Assembly: GCA_942492375.1 (NCBI GenBank)
Contig: CALOEL010000005.1
Coordinates: 244,256 to 308,255, forward strand
DNA: 64,000 bases
Origin: JAHEAO01 sp942492375
GTDB taxonomy: Bacteria > Pseudomonadota > Alphaproteobacteria > Rhodobacterales > Rhodobacteraceae
Direction of reading: 5' to 3'
The notes under the pieces are model-generated. The model did not search any database. It had not been told where the DNA came from and saw only the letters and a list, made by a program, of their open reading frames with translations. Made by a program: the position numbers and the translations under genes. Of the stretch, positions 50,801 to 59,500 are shown in pieces (the first letter of the stretch is position 1; each line of letters begins with the position of its first letter).

Positions 50801-51240
50801 AGCCACCCGCTGCGGTGATCGACGTGGGCGCCGCCAACAGCATCACGCTGACCAAGGAGGATGTCCCAATCTTGGCCGCACCCACAGGCACCAAGCATTT
50901 CGAGGTTCGGGTGCAGGCTCGCCGCACGACCGGGACCATAAGCTACGAGGCCTGGCAAGCCCGGTCGATCCGGCTGTTCATGCCGGACGGCATCAAGGTC
51001 GCTGAGGTCTCCGCCTGGACCGAGATCGGGGCCGACGCGCGTCTGACGGTCGCCGAGGCGGTGATCTTCCTTGATCGCGGTGGGGCGGTGCAACTGACCA
51101 TCGCCGAGGCCGCCATCTGGATCGGCTTTGGCAGTGACGCGCGCCTCACCATCCCGGACATCGACATCTTCAACGAATGGGGCGGCCAGTCCCATCTCAC
51201 GGCCGCCGAGGCCGCTCTCTACATAGAGGTACTCCCATGA
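47899..51240 (+). CDS. Tail-tip (J-like) protein carrying a VWA domain
   Basis: 1113 aa. The N-terminal ~250 residues are hub-like (YRYSLGAHLALCHGPVDAIREIRVDDRTAW; FGGEKREGGIVGDIDVLMG). At about 258-430 a von Willebrand A domain is inserted: MIDAS D268xS270xS272 (DASGSMSGS), Thr343 in GGTDFG and Asp371 in VTDGEPS, all present. A tail-tip core follows (HIIRECLTNGDWGLGHTFADI, IEDFLADVLKHIDAYLYVDRR) and beta-sandwich repeats toward the C-terminus, with three related short segments (RLTVAEAVIF, QLTIAEAAIW, RLTIPDIDIF). It probably contacts the host surface, with the VWA domain as a candidate adhesion element. Confidence 0.88.
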   Translation: MGGRSKSQTVGYRYSLGAHLALCHGPVDAIREIRVDDRTAWSIGTGLSTSQGTGIGALASYGTVTGMSATAAAEGDSVAEVRFPGMLGGIRLGQSYDLQLLTDNTTRTVTVQAVSYTAGTGITTWLVEPAATAFTAQSVAVSDASSVPSLNGGAAGGRIRINKPDLFGGEKREGGIVGDIDVLMGAPSQAQNDYLAANAGADVPGYRGICSLVLRQVFLGLNPYLKPWSVRLTRILKVEDGSQQWYPEKAQIVPEVRIGDAAIYIAMDASGSMSGSRMAAQIAAVSRLVEEIGENALEPNDLQIVTWNSSVSGTILRRDADATAYGELQDWVDALSSSVSGGTDFGVAVSQAGAFFNGSGGKRRILIFVTDGEPSPASTLQTAIATLSGISEVDVFAFNIALSDTSATAQIDNTPVDGVPVVPPGDPDALVASLRAAFGQGPDMNPAHIIRECLTNGDWGLGHTFADIGPSFASVADALFSEGFGLSLLWQRESTIEDFLADVLKHIDAYLYVDRRSGRWELRLIRADYDPETLPVFDETNVVDWGELGRREAADLVNSVTAKFSDARTDQTGSVSVTDTALVQDLGQVVSATVDYPGIRFESLAVRVAERDLRALSAPILSGEITVSRVGANLDPGDVIVLSNPRRGLGGVVVRIVEIDHGDGRANGVRLRIAEDVFALGETALVGGESGDPGSLILPPKPLTRRWVAEAPYWLLVQELGHAQADALLDEDPGVGAIVAAGERPSADALSAQVWSDSGAGYTLEEAVEFVPTALLVSDVSDDPGDRVLTVGSWTGLGDVAIGTLAVIGDEVVRIDGVSATALTVGRGCLDTVPQAHPAGTPVICWQQLANASEAGFAAGETVTIKMLPETGFGTLPLAQAPEDAVALASRAIRPLPPGDLRGNGFSVVNPNVLNLGPVLLTWSHRDRLTQTSSVFDAYDAADIGPEPGVTYAVEIRWVDPDTDATLEPPAAVIDVGAANSITLTKEDVPILAAPTGTKHFEVRVQARRTTGTISYEAWQARSIRLFMPDGIKVAEVSAWTEIGADARLTVAEAVIFLDRGGAVQLTIAEAAIWIGFGSDARLTIPDIDIFNEWGGQSHLTAAEAALYIEVLP

Positions 51241-52232
51241 GCCACATCCTGCATCTTGGACACCAGGTCACTGACCTTGCGGGCATCGAGGGCCGCATCA
51301 GCGCCGACGCCGCCGGTTTTGATGCTGATCTCGACGTCAACTGCATCAAGATCACGACCACCGAAACCGCCTCTGTCCCGTTCTCAGCCGCCTGGGGTCC
51401 GCCCACCGGCAATGTCTGGCTTGGGTTCCGCTACCGGGCTCCCGCGAACACCGCGAGTTTCATCGGCACGGATGGCAGTTTCCTGGAGTTCTATGACGAC
51501 AGCAGCAGCCTCATCGCCAGTGTCCGCACCGAACGCGACGACGAGAAGTACCATGCAATGGCCTATGGGGACACGACGCAGGAGGGGGCGTCGTCGTTCA
51601 GCGCCGCCGATGGCCAACCGTATTGGGTCGATGTCCGGATCTCGGTCGGTGCCGACATCACCATAGATTTCTACGTCGACGGCGTGCTTCAGAGCAGCGC
51701 CACGGCGCCGAACACCGGCGGCAAGGGCAAGCCGGTGAAGTGCATCTGGAAAAACTTCGGACTCCACGACTATTACACCAACACCACCTGCTACTACGCC
51801 CACATCGCTGTGCTTGACGGCGTCTCGACCATCGGGCGGCGGTTTGCACGGCGCACGCCCGATCTGGTTGCGACCTATGATGCCTTTTCGGGCGGGGTCG
51901 ATGCGGTGAAGGACGGCGACATCGCCACCCGCGCCGCGAGCGACATTGCCGGTCAGCGCATGTCGTTTTCGCTGGCAGGGCCAACGGGGCCTGCCGGGGC
52001 CTCGGCCATCGCGGGTGTGCATGTGAAGCAGTTAGCTCAGCTTGGAACAGCAGGGCCAACCGGTATTGCGGGGTTCCTGCGGATCGGCGGGGTCGACTAT
52101 GATGCGTCGCCCGGCACGCCGTCGCCGGATATGGCCAGTCCCGTCTATTCGACCTGGGACGTGAACCCGGCCGACAGTACGCCCTGGACCACAGCTGCGC
52201 TGCCGACGGAAGCCGGGATTGTCTCGTCATGA
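51237..52232 (+). CDS. Lectin-like tail fibre protein
   Basis: 331 aa from ATG 51237, which overlaps the previous stop. The central region (WLGFRYRAPANTASFIGTDGSFLEFYDD, YWVDVRISVGADITIDFYVDGVLQSSAT, AHIAVLDGVSTIGRRFARRTPDLVAT) is a concanavalin/LamG-like jelly roll. It is followed by a collagen-like GPTGPAG turn and a trimerisation-type end. It is the likely receptor-binding fibre tip and would determine host range. Position last among tail genes fits. Confidence 0.75.
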   Translation: MSHILHLGHQVTDLAGIEGRISADAAGFDADLDVNCIKITTTETASVPFSAAWGPPTGNVWLGFRYRAPANTASFIGTDGSFLEFYDDSSSLIASVRTERDDEKYHAMAYGDTTQEGASSFSAADGQPYWVDVRISVGADITIDFYVDGVLQSSATAPNTGGKGKPVKCIWKNFGLHDYYTNTTCYYAHIAVLDGVSTIGRRFARRTPDLVATYDAFSGGVDAVKDGDIATRAASDIAGQRMSFSLAGPTGPAGASAIAGVHVKQLAQLGTAGPTGIAGFLRIGGVDYDASPGTPSPDMASPVYSTWDVNPADSTPWTTAALPTEAGIVSS

Positions 52233-52519
52233 CGCCACCTCGCGCCGATCAGGGCGACATCCGCATGTCCGAGATCGAATTCCAGGTCCTGCTGACGCGC
52301 GCTGCTGAAGCGGGGGCCAAACGTGCGCTGTCCGACGCCGGAATCGATGGCAAGGACGCGGCCCTCGACATCCGCGATCTTCGCTCACTGCTCGACTGCA
52401 TCCGCTTCGTGCGGCGGACGGCCGTTCAGACGGCCGTCCATCTCATCACCACTGGCGTGATGCTGGCGCTCCTCGCCGGGATTGCACTGAAGCTCAAGAT
52501 CTTCGGCGGCGGTCCGTAG
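52229..52519 (+). CDS. Holin-like membrane protein (DUF6127-like)
   Basis: 96 aa. One hydrophobic helix near the C-terminus (AVQTAVHLITTGVMLALLAGIALKL, about 66-90), preceded by an amphipathic, charged N-terminus. Small single-span proteins of this type precede endolysins and may act as pinholins or holins; the family name is from memory. It overlaps the fibre gene by 4 bases. A terminator-like hairpin separates it from the endolysin gene. Confidence 0.6.
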   Translation: MTPPRADQGDIRMSEIEFQVLLTRAAEAGAKRALSDAGIDGKDAALDIRDLRSLLDCIRFVRRTAVQTAVHLITTGVMLALLAGIALKLKIFGGGP

Positions 52520-52550
52520 CCGCGCTCCGCCTCAATTTACCTGCCCAACC

Positions 52551-52574
52551 GACCCGCCCATGTGGCGGGTTTCT
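52551..52574 (+). terminator. Terminator-like hairpin between fibre/holin and endolysin genes
   Basis: Stem ACCCGCC with GGCGGGT, loop CATGT, then TTCTTCG; 32 bp after the stop at 52519. It resembles an intrinsic terminator with a weak U tract and may attenuate read-through into the lysis genes. Confidence 0.5.
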
Positions 52575-52592
52575 TCGTTTCTGGAGGACACC

Positions 52593-53267
52593 ATGACCAC
52601 GACCTTTTACGACCATTGGCGCGATGTGCCGAAAGACACCTGGCGCTGGTCCAATTTTGCACCCGCCGAAATCGCCTGTCGCGGCACCGGCAAGCTGCTG
52701 GTCAACGAACCCGCGCTTGATAAGTTGCAGGCATTGCGGGACCGGCTGGGCAAGCCGCTGATCGTTCGCTCGGCCTATCGTAGCCCGGAACACAACCGCG
52801 CGGTGGGTGGGGCGACGCGGTCGAAGCACATGGACGGCGCAGCCTTCGACATAGCCATGACGAATCACGATCCGGTCGTGTTCGAGGCTGCAGCACGGGA
52901 GGTGGGGTTCCTAGGCTTCGGCTTCTACCCGCGCTCGGGGTTCATGCATGTTGACCTCGGGCCGGCACGACAGTGGGGCGAGCGGTTCCCGGTCCGGGCG
53001 ACCGCATTTGCTGAGGAAACGCGGCCCGCCCGTGAGGTGTTGGCGCAAAGCCGCACCATGAAAGGTGGCGGGGCGGCCGGAGTGGCTACGCTGGGTGCAG
53101 CCGGGGTTGAGGTCGCGCAAGAGGTACTGGCCGAGACCCAATCCGCCATCCTGCCGCTGGTCCCCTATCTGGAAGCGCTTCGCTGGGTGTTCATCGCCGT
53201 GGCGCTCGGTGGGGTCGCGCTCACGATCTACGCCCGCCTTGACGATTGGAAACGGGGGAAGAGATGA
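52593..53267 (+). CDS. Endolysin: M15-type peptidase with C-terminal membrane helix
   Basis: 224 aa from ATG 52593. The M15 zinc peptidase residues are visible: H79 and D86 in SKHMDGAAFD and H119 in GFMHVDLG. It should cleave peptidoglycan cross-links in the host wall. The C-terminal helix (WVFIAVALGGVALTIYARL, about 204-222) would anchor it in the inner membrane, so release control may differ from that of a soluble lambda-like R protein. It overlaps the spanin gene by 4 bases. Confidence 0.85.
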   Translation: MTTTFYDHWRDVPKDTWRWSNFAPAEIACRGTGKLLVNEPALDKLQALRDRLGKPLIVRSAYRSPEHNRAVGGATRSKHMDGAAFDIAMTNHDPVVFEAAAREVGFLGFGFYPRSGFMHVDLGPARQWGERFPVRATAFAEETRPAREVLAQSRTMKGGGAAGVATLGAAGVEVAQEVLAETQSAILPLVPYLEALRWVFIAVALGGVALTIYARLDDWKRGKR

Positions 53268-53521
53268 TCGCGCACATTCTCGGCGGGATCGCCGCCGCCC
53301 CATGGGCGAGGGCCGCCCTGCGCAACGGTGCGATCGCCCTCACCATAGTCCTGTTCCTGCTCTCACTCCGGCGGTCCGGCGAACGGACGGGCCGTGTCGT
53401 CGAACGTCTCGAAATCACGGAGAAGACCAATGCAATCCAACGCCGGATGCTGGAGGCGGCGGCTCGCCGTCCTTGTAATCGCGACGAGCTGGTTGACCGG
53501 CTGCGCGACGGCGGGTTTTGA
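53264..53521 (+). CDS. Rz-like inner-membrane spanin
   Basis: 85 aa. N-terminal hydrophobic helix (AALRNGAIALTIVLFLLSLRRSG, about 13-35) then a charged coiled coil (RTGRVVERLEITEKTNAIQRRMLEAAARR). This is the i-spanin layout. A lipoprotein gene is nested out of frame in its 3' half, as in lambda Rz/Rz1. The start overlaps the endolysin stop (ATGA). Confidence 0.75.
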   Translation: MIAHILGGIAAAPWARAALRNGAIALTIVLFLLSLRRSGERTGRVVERLEITEKTNAIQRRMLEAAARRPCNRDELVDRLRDGGF

Positions 53522-53690
53522 AGCAAGCGGCGTCGCGGCATGTCCGCCGCTCGTGGAATACAGCCGCGAGTTTCAGGCGCGGGCGGCCGAAGAATTGGCG
53601 ATGCTGCTGGACGGATCGGCCATCGTCGAGATGATGGCCGATTATGCCGTGATCCGGGACCAGGCGCATGCGTGTGCGCACGTACAGTAG
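53430..53690 (+). CDS. Rz1-like outer-membrane spanin lipoprotein, nested in Rz frame
   Basis: 86 aa from ATG 53430. A signal peptide (RRRLAVLVIATSW) ends in the lipobox LTGC, so the mature protein is a lipoprotein starting at Cys. The mature part is short, with SREFQARAAEELAMLLDG and EMMADYAVIRDQAHAC; it is not as Pro-rich as classical Rz1. It overlaps the Rz-like gene by 92 bp in another frame. Together they would fuse inner and outer membranes at lysis, which also shows the host is Gram-negative. Confidence 0.78.
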   Translation: MQSNAGCWRRRLAVLVIATSWLTGCATAGFEASGVAACPPLVEYSREFQARAAEELAMLLDGSAIVEMMADYAVIRDQAHACAHVQ

Positions 53691-53769
53691 GACCGACGCT
53701 CAGTGGTCGACCTGTTTTTAGGTACTTCTTAAGCCGGGACCGGACGCCTCTCCTCCGATGTATTTCCGT

Positions 53770-55722
53770 CTACGCAGCCTCTGAGTTTAGGATCTCGGCC
53801 TTAATGTATGCTTGGAACTCAGCCGCTGCGGTGAAGCATCGGAACCCAGCCGAGCTAGCTAATGCCAGAACTTCCGCAGTCTCGTTCAGAAGTACGACAA
53901 CTGGTCCAGTCAATCCGGGCTGAAGGCCTTCTGGCCAGGCTAGATCGAAGACCGCCTTTTGCGCACCAGTTTCAGGGTCCGCGTAGTCGAAAGCGACCAG
54001 CCCACGTGGCAGGCCTTGGTCTTCCACCCACTGGTTAAGGATTTCAAGCTCCTGTTCTTCGGCTTCGCTTGTAATTCCACCGATTGGTCCGGAAGTCGTC
54101 GCAGCTGGGGGTGTCGTTCCTCCAGCTAGCCATTGCGTGTCGCCGTGCAGAAGCTCTTCGAACCGCTTGTTTGCTTCGGCGGCCAGCAGGACTTTCCGTG
54201 CTTCAAGGAAGTCGAGATAGCGTTCGATCTTCCAGAGCGCGGGGTCCATCGGGATCCATTGTGACGCCAGCGCGCCAGGGTGTTTCGCCTCCACCTCGGG
54301 AAAGTAGTCCTCAGGCAACCTATCACTGATGTTCAGGTTGGTGTCTTTAGTCAGGAAGCAGAAATTCGCCAACGCATTCACTTCAGGGCGACGATACTCC
54401 CGTTTGTAAAGTTGAGCCTTGGGGAAGATGTGGTGGACTTCGAGACGGCTCATTTTGCCCAGCATGTTTGCCTTTAGCGGCAGACCCGTTCCCCAGTCGG
54501 AGGCTTCGCCCATGCGCGTAAGCATGTAGAGGACGGGGTAGAACCTGGCTCCAAGACTCCAGCCAGTGAAATGACCCGGTTCAACTCTCAGGCCCCCATG
54601 CCAGAGGCGGAGCTGTTCTATAAGCGCGTCCAGTCCGCCGCTAGGTCCTTCGAGCGCGGCCAGATCCTGGTCTATGACCGTTTCGGTTGAGCCCGAGAAG
54701 CGGCCCCACATCCCAGCTTGCGCGAACCAGAACAACAGTTTGTCGCGTTCCTTTGCGTCTAAGCCGCCGTTCTTTTTGTCCATATAGCGGACCATCACTG
54801 GAACGCCGAAACGGCCGAAGAACACTTGGTCGTGGTCGAGGCCGAGGCGTCCAGCAATCAAGTTCAACGACGTGTCGATATGCTTTGAGGATCGTTTCAG
54901 GCCGTCCTGAATGTCGATCGCATCCTTGTCGTGAAGATAGCTGAACTTCGCTTCGCCGGTGAGAATGGTGTTCACCGACCGTAACAACCAGTCGATGTTG
55001 AAATGGTATCCGGCGTCCGACCAGTCTTTAATCTTCGCTTTCATGGTGTCGCGGGCGTCGGGCCATTCGGCGCAGATCTTGGCAAGGGCGAGGTCACCCT
55101 TCGAAAGCTTGGTACCGCCACTGTTTACGCGATTGAATATGTCGACGACGATGTCGAGCGTCTTGTCAGCACCGGTAACTTCTTCAATGTGCAAGTCGAT
55201 GTCAGTGATGCTGAGCAGCTTGCTCAAGCGGCCCACAAAGTCACCAACGTTTGCGACCTGTTCAGGGTCAGCAGAGAGCTTCGCAACAAAACTGCCAAGG
55301 CCAGCAGTGCCAGCCTGCATCAAGGCGGTAACGTCGATCCATAGAGGATCATCCTGCATCTTGATTGGCTGGTAGAAGGCGAAGGTTTCCGTACCGAGGT
55401 GGAAACGAAGTCCCGTGAACGCTTGAGGATTGCCGTCGAAGAATTTCGGCGGATGCCCCCTCACAACCCCATAGAGCGATGTCATCCTCTGCTGCCCATC
55501 CAGCAACAACTTGACGATACCTGCAGCGATAGGGCCATCGCCACGATGAGCCGCCGTCTTCGCTTCGGTTGCCCATACAAGCAGCCCGCCGACCGGATGA
55601 CGTCGGTACATTGAGTCGAAGAGACCTCGGACCTGGTCACGGTTCCACACATAGCCGCGTTGGAACTCTGGCAGCGCCATGTGCCCGCTATCAATGTGGT
55701 CAAGTATCGTCGATATCTTCAC
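53770..55722 (-). CDS. DUF262/DUF1524 protein (GmrSD-like)
   Basis: 650 aa. The N-terminal DUF262 domain is clear: LPEFQRGYVWNRDQVRGLFDSMYRRHPVGGLLVW (about 17-50) and DGQQRMTSLYG (about 75-85). Around residue 425 the DUF1524 HNH-type nuclease motif VHHIFPKAQLY is present, followed by NALANFCFLTKDTN. Fused DUF262-DUF1524 is the layout of GmrSD-type, modification-dependent restriction proteins. It is the last gene of the minus-strand defence operon, 12 bp after the HNH gene. The product may cleave modified or foreign DNA and probably uses the nucleotide-dependent DUF262 part as a switch. Confidence 0.85.
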   Translation of the reverse strand: MKISTILDHIDSGHMALPEFQRGYVWNRDQVRGLFDSMYRRHPVGGLLVWATEAKTAAHRGDGPIAAGIVKLLLDGQQRMTSLYGVVRGHPPKFFDGNPQAFTGLRFHLGTETFAFYQPIKMQDDPLWIDVTALMQAGTAGLGSFVAKLSADPEQVANVGDFVGRLSKLLSITDIDLHIEEVTGADKTLDIVVDIFNRVNSGGTKLSKGDLALAKICAEWPDARDTMKAKIKDWSDAGYHFNIDWLLRSVNTILTGEAKFSYLHDKDAIDIQDGLKRSSKHIDTSLNLIAGRLGLDHDQVFFGRFGVPVMVRYMDKKNGGLDAKERDKLLFWFAQAGMWGRFSGSTETVIDQDLAALEGPSGGLDALIEQLRLWHGGLRVEPGHFTGWSLGARFYPVLYMLTRMGEASDWGTGLPLKANMLGKMSRLEVHHIFPKAQLYKREYRRPEVNALANFCFLTKDTNLNISDRLPEDYFPEVEAKHPGALASQWIPMDPALWKIERYLDFLEARKVLLAAEANKRFEELLHGDTQWLAGGTTPPAATTSGPIGGITSEAEEQELEILNQWVEDQGLPRGLVAFDYADPETGAQKAVFDLAWPEGLQPGLTGPVVVLLNETAEVLALASSAGFRCFTAAAEFQAYIKAEILNSEAA

Positions 55723-55734
55723 GGCGCTTCTCCA

Positions 55735-56520
55735 TCAATCAATTGTCACAGACCCGACGACCGCCGCGCCTTTTTCGAACACTTCGCTTCGGTGCCATTC
55801 CAGGCGGGCACGGTGCTTGTCTGTCAGGCGAATTGGGGCCTGCCATCTCAATTCGGTAGCAGCCGTTTCACTCAGCTGAGTTGAAAACTGCGGGTGGCCG
55901 CCGTCATCGAAGGTAACGAGGCCGCGGTCGAACGCGGCATCCCAGAGCGCCGACAGAAGGAAGCCGTTGTGCACGTCCAGTCGATCCTCGTCGCTTTCGC
56001 AATCCTTCCATGGCTTGATGTGCGAGGCCCGCAGCAAAGCGTGGTCGGTGATGCCTGTCAGTGGGCAACTGCCCTGCCAGTAGGTGATCAGACGGTCTCG
56101 GAATATCCCCTGTCCAACACGCTGCACCACCAGACGCTCTGCTTCGGTCGTCTTTGGCATCCCCTTAGTTCGGTGCAGGAACTCTTGCAGGGGAGCGTCG
56201 GGGAGACTGACGGCGAGTTCGTATAGGCGGGGCATGACGGCATAGAGCGCGGTCAGCGATGTGAAGCGAAACCGCGCGAGGCCCGGGCCGTCGGCATCAG
56301 AAACCTCAAGCCCGATCTCTGCCAACACACCAGCATGATCGATTGAAAGCTGCCAGGTGCCGGTGTGCTCGGCAGCCAACCAGATAGACCCTTGCGCGGT
56401 GGTCGAGGTATAATGCCGCCATCCGTCAGTTTCGCCATGGGTCCTGCGAAACCCGTTCTGGAACGCGATCTTGTCGCACTCTTGCCGCGTGACAAAGGTT
56501 TGAGGCGCTTCGATCATCAC
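55735..56520 (-). CDS. HNH endonuclease
   Basis: 261 aa. The C-terminal HNH module is CPLTGITDHALLRASHIKPWKDCESDEDRLDVHNGFLLSALWDAAFDRGLVTF: His in ASHIKPW, Asn in DVHNGF, and the second His-like residue replaced by the usual WDAAFDRG loop of the HNH_2 group. The N-terminal ~120 residues may bind DNA. It overlaps the methyltransferase gene by 4 bases, so it is part of the same transcript. It would be a restriction effector protected against by the methyltransferase. Confidence 0.85.
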   Translation of the reverse strand: MMIEAPQTFVTRQECDKIAFQNGFRRTHGETDGWRHYTSTTAQGSIWLAAEHTGTWQLSIDHAGVLAEIGLEVSDADGPGLARFRFTSLTALYAVMPRLYELAVSLPDAPLQEFLHRTKGMPKTTEAERLVVQRVGQGIFRDRLITYWQGSCPLTGITDHALLRASHIKPWKDCESDEDRLDVHNGFLLSALWDAAFDRGLVTFDDGGHPQFSTQLSETAATELRWQAPIRLTDKHRARLEWHRSEVFEKGAAVVGSVTID

Positions 56521-59500
56521 ATCCCCATCGCCGTGAATTCGCCGTTCGCTTCCATGCGGTCCCAGGCCGCGAGGACGAGGCGGCGGGTGCGGTATTCGCC
56601 GTGTTGGCGGATTTCCTTTTCCTTGAGGACGCGGAAGGTTTCCGAGGGGTAGTCGGGGCCCTTCACGTCGGCGGGGTCGAGGATGTAGCGCAGTTCGTCG
56701 CGGGTCAGGCCGTAGGCGCGGGCGTAGAAGGCGTCGAGCTCGGCGCGGAGGAGCGCGCGGCGGTCCTCGTCCCAGGCGAAGGGCGGGCCGTTATGGCCCA
56801 GATCGCGGGCGAAAGGAGCTAGGCTGTGCGAGGTGTAGGTGAGTTCCAGAACTTTAGGGGTAACGAAGGCAAGGCGGGGTTCGGTATAGAAGTCGGGCGT
56901 GAAAATGGGAAACTGTTTCAGGTAGCCGTAGGTCAAATGCAGGCCTGCAACGCTATTGCGCGCGGTATAGTCTGCGACGAGGGCGTTAAGGTTCGCGTAG
57001 AGACAGGATAGCTTTTCGGTGCTTTCCGTCGAAAACATTAATGGAAGAGTGTGGCCGACTGCCACGCGAGGAATGATCGAAAAAATCGCCGTTCTTTCGT
57101 TTGTTGCTGCTGTCACGTCCTTCCATGCTACAAGCCAGCCCGACTTCGTCCGTTCTGCGAGCCTGTCTTCAAGATCGGATTTTGCCGTCCAATAGAACGG
57201 TTCTGCTTCAAAACTTGGATTTGCATGTTCTTCTAGGGTGGTCTCGGGAAGAACGCGATATCCACGGTCATCACCACGAGCGCCGTAACCGGCAAATCTA
57301 TGATCAAAAAATGAGATCATCTTAGCTTCGTAGAGCGGGACGAAGCGAGTGGTTCGTGGCCCGCCTCCACTCAGCGGCAAGGAACCAGCGCCTTTCCCGT
57401 CGACAGCCATGACGCCCTGAGCGGGTCTGATCCCTGGCACGACCCAGTCTGTTCCTTCCCGCACCAAGCCGTCAGACTGTAGTTGTACGGCGGTCTTAAA
57501 TAGACCCGAGTCTGACGTCATGTTGAACAAGCCCTGACGAAATTCGAGGCCCCAAGCGTTGCCCTTTGCTCCTTCTGTCTCGTTGATCAATACAGATGCT
57601 GTCCCGTAGATCTTTGCGGTGAGTTCCGCGTCGTATCGAGACCGGAAAACAGGTGCCGTTCCCGAGTTTGGGTTGATGAGTGCGATCGCTTCTGCCGTCA
57701 TGGTGAAGTTTCGCTCCGGCTCCATCAATTGTCCTGGGTCAGTGAGGAAGAAGGCGAATGCAGCGACAGGTTCGTCCCGACCAAGGGTTAGAAGGCTAAA
57801 TTTCATCGCGCTATGGACCGCTGGAAACAGCCCGGCACGGTTCTCGAAATCAACCAGCTTGGCCAAACGGCGCTTCTCGACCAAGGCGGCAAAGAAGGGT
57901 GCTGTAGTCGAGTCCGTAGCGATGCCGGTCGGAACAATAACACCGGCTCTTTCTCGCGCTAGATTGGCGAAATGCTCGGCAAAAAGCGCATACGTATTAA
58001 CCTTGCCTCGAGCGGTCAGGTCGAACCTACCGGAAGCGCGTGTAAACTCATTTCCTGCTTCGGATGTGCGCAGCGCGGTCTGGAAATCGTCGAACGCAGC
58101 CGGATTGTCCGTTCTAAGCGCTTCAATTGCGCGCTTTCGCGCAGCGCCTGCCAAGGCAGCGATCTCAGGGTGTTTCGCCGCGAAGTATTCCTTTTCCGAT
58201 AGCTGCATCACTTCCCACGGCGGGTTGCCTAGCACGACATCAAACCCACCGCGCTGCATGATGTCCGGAAACTCAAGCGGCCAATGAAATGCCCGCGCAC
58301 GACGCGCGGCTTTGGGCGCATCTACCATCGCCTGCCGCATCTTGCCCTGATTGAGGGCCATCCATAGCTCCTCGGTCGTCGGCACGGTGCGGGCCGAGGG
58401 ACCGCTGGGCGCGCCGCCCACCTTGGGCAGCAGAAAGGCCGCGACATAGAGGTTCGCCGCCGCCGTCGCCCGCACAAAGCCCTGCTTCTTGCGCAGTTCC
58501 TTGAACCGTTTGGCCTTGGCCCCGATCTGCTCCACCGTATCCTCGGGCAGATCGCGGAAGCCCGAGAAATCCAGCGCCATCGGCTTCATCTCGGGCATGG
58601 CGACCTGGCCTGTCCCAAAGTCGAACCCGCCCTGACCGCCCTTGGCGTCCTGATTGGCCTTTTTGTAGTATTTGGCCGTGTCCTTGTCGTCGCCGGTCAG
58701 CGGCTTGTAGGCGGCATCGGGGATGCCGTCCTCCAGCACCTTCAGGGCGAACACCCCCAGCAGCGCATCGCCGCAGCGGATCTGCGCGTCGAAAAAGCCA
58801 AGGGGAAGGCCCGGGTCCACCGTCTCGATCCAGAGCGCGACCTTGGTCAGCTCCACCGCCATCGGGTTGCGATCCACCCCGTGCAGGCAGGAGCGCGCGA
58901 CATCGCGCAGGGCATGGCGGAAGTCGGACAGCGCGGGCGTGCCCTCGGCCCTATGACGTGCAAGGCGCGTGGCGATGCGACGGGCGGCGGCCAGCAGGAA
59001 GTGGCCCGAGCCGCAGGCGGGGTCGATGACGGTCAGCTTGAGCAGCTTGTCGGGTTCGGTCTTGTCCAGTACCGGGTCGAGCGCGGTATCGAGCAGCGCC
59101 TGAACGAGGCTGTCGGGCGTATAGTAGGAACCGGTGGTCTTGCGTTGGTTGCCCTTCTGCTCGGCCGCCTCGGAGGCGAAGACCAGCGTCTTGCCGTCAT
59201 CGCCTAGCTGTGGCTGCAGTTCGAGGAGGGATTCATAGACGGAGCCAAGCTCCTCGGTCTCCATCGCGCGCCAGTTGACGGGGACCATGCCGGTTTTGTC
59301 CGAGAGCCAGGAGAGGCGGTAGAGCGCCTCCATGAAGGCCTTGTTGCGCAGGCGGGCGGTCTCCAAGTGGGGCAGACGGTCGTCGGCAAAGAGGCCGCCG
59401 AGCGCCGGGAGAGCAAGTGCTGGCTGGCCATTGGCAAGCGCCTTGAAGACGATCTTGACGCCTTCGTAGCGGTCATGGTGCTTGTCCCAGGTCGCGGCGC

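Noticed and set aside
11920..53690. Gene transfer agent rather than prophage
   Set aside because: Presence of repressor, integration cassette, replication genes and GpA terminase points to a temperate phage; only the BR0599-type tail protein is shared with GTAs.
53691..53769. Right attachment site of the prophage
   Set aside because: This short gap is a likely right boundary, but no repeat of it is visible near 11.5 kb and serine-recombinase cores are too short to recognise by eye.
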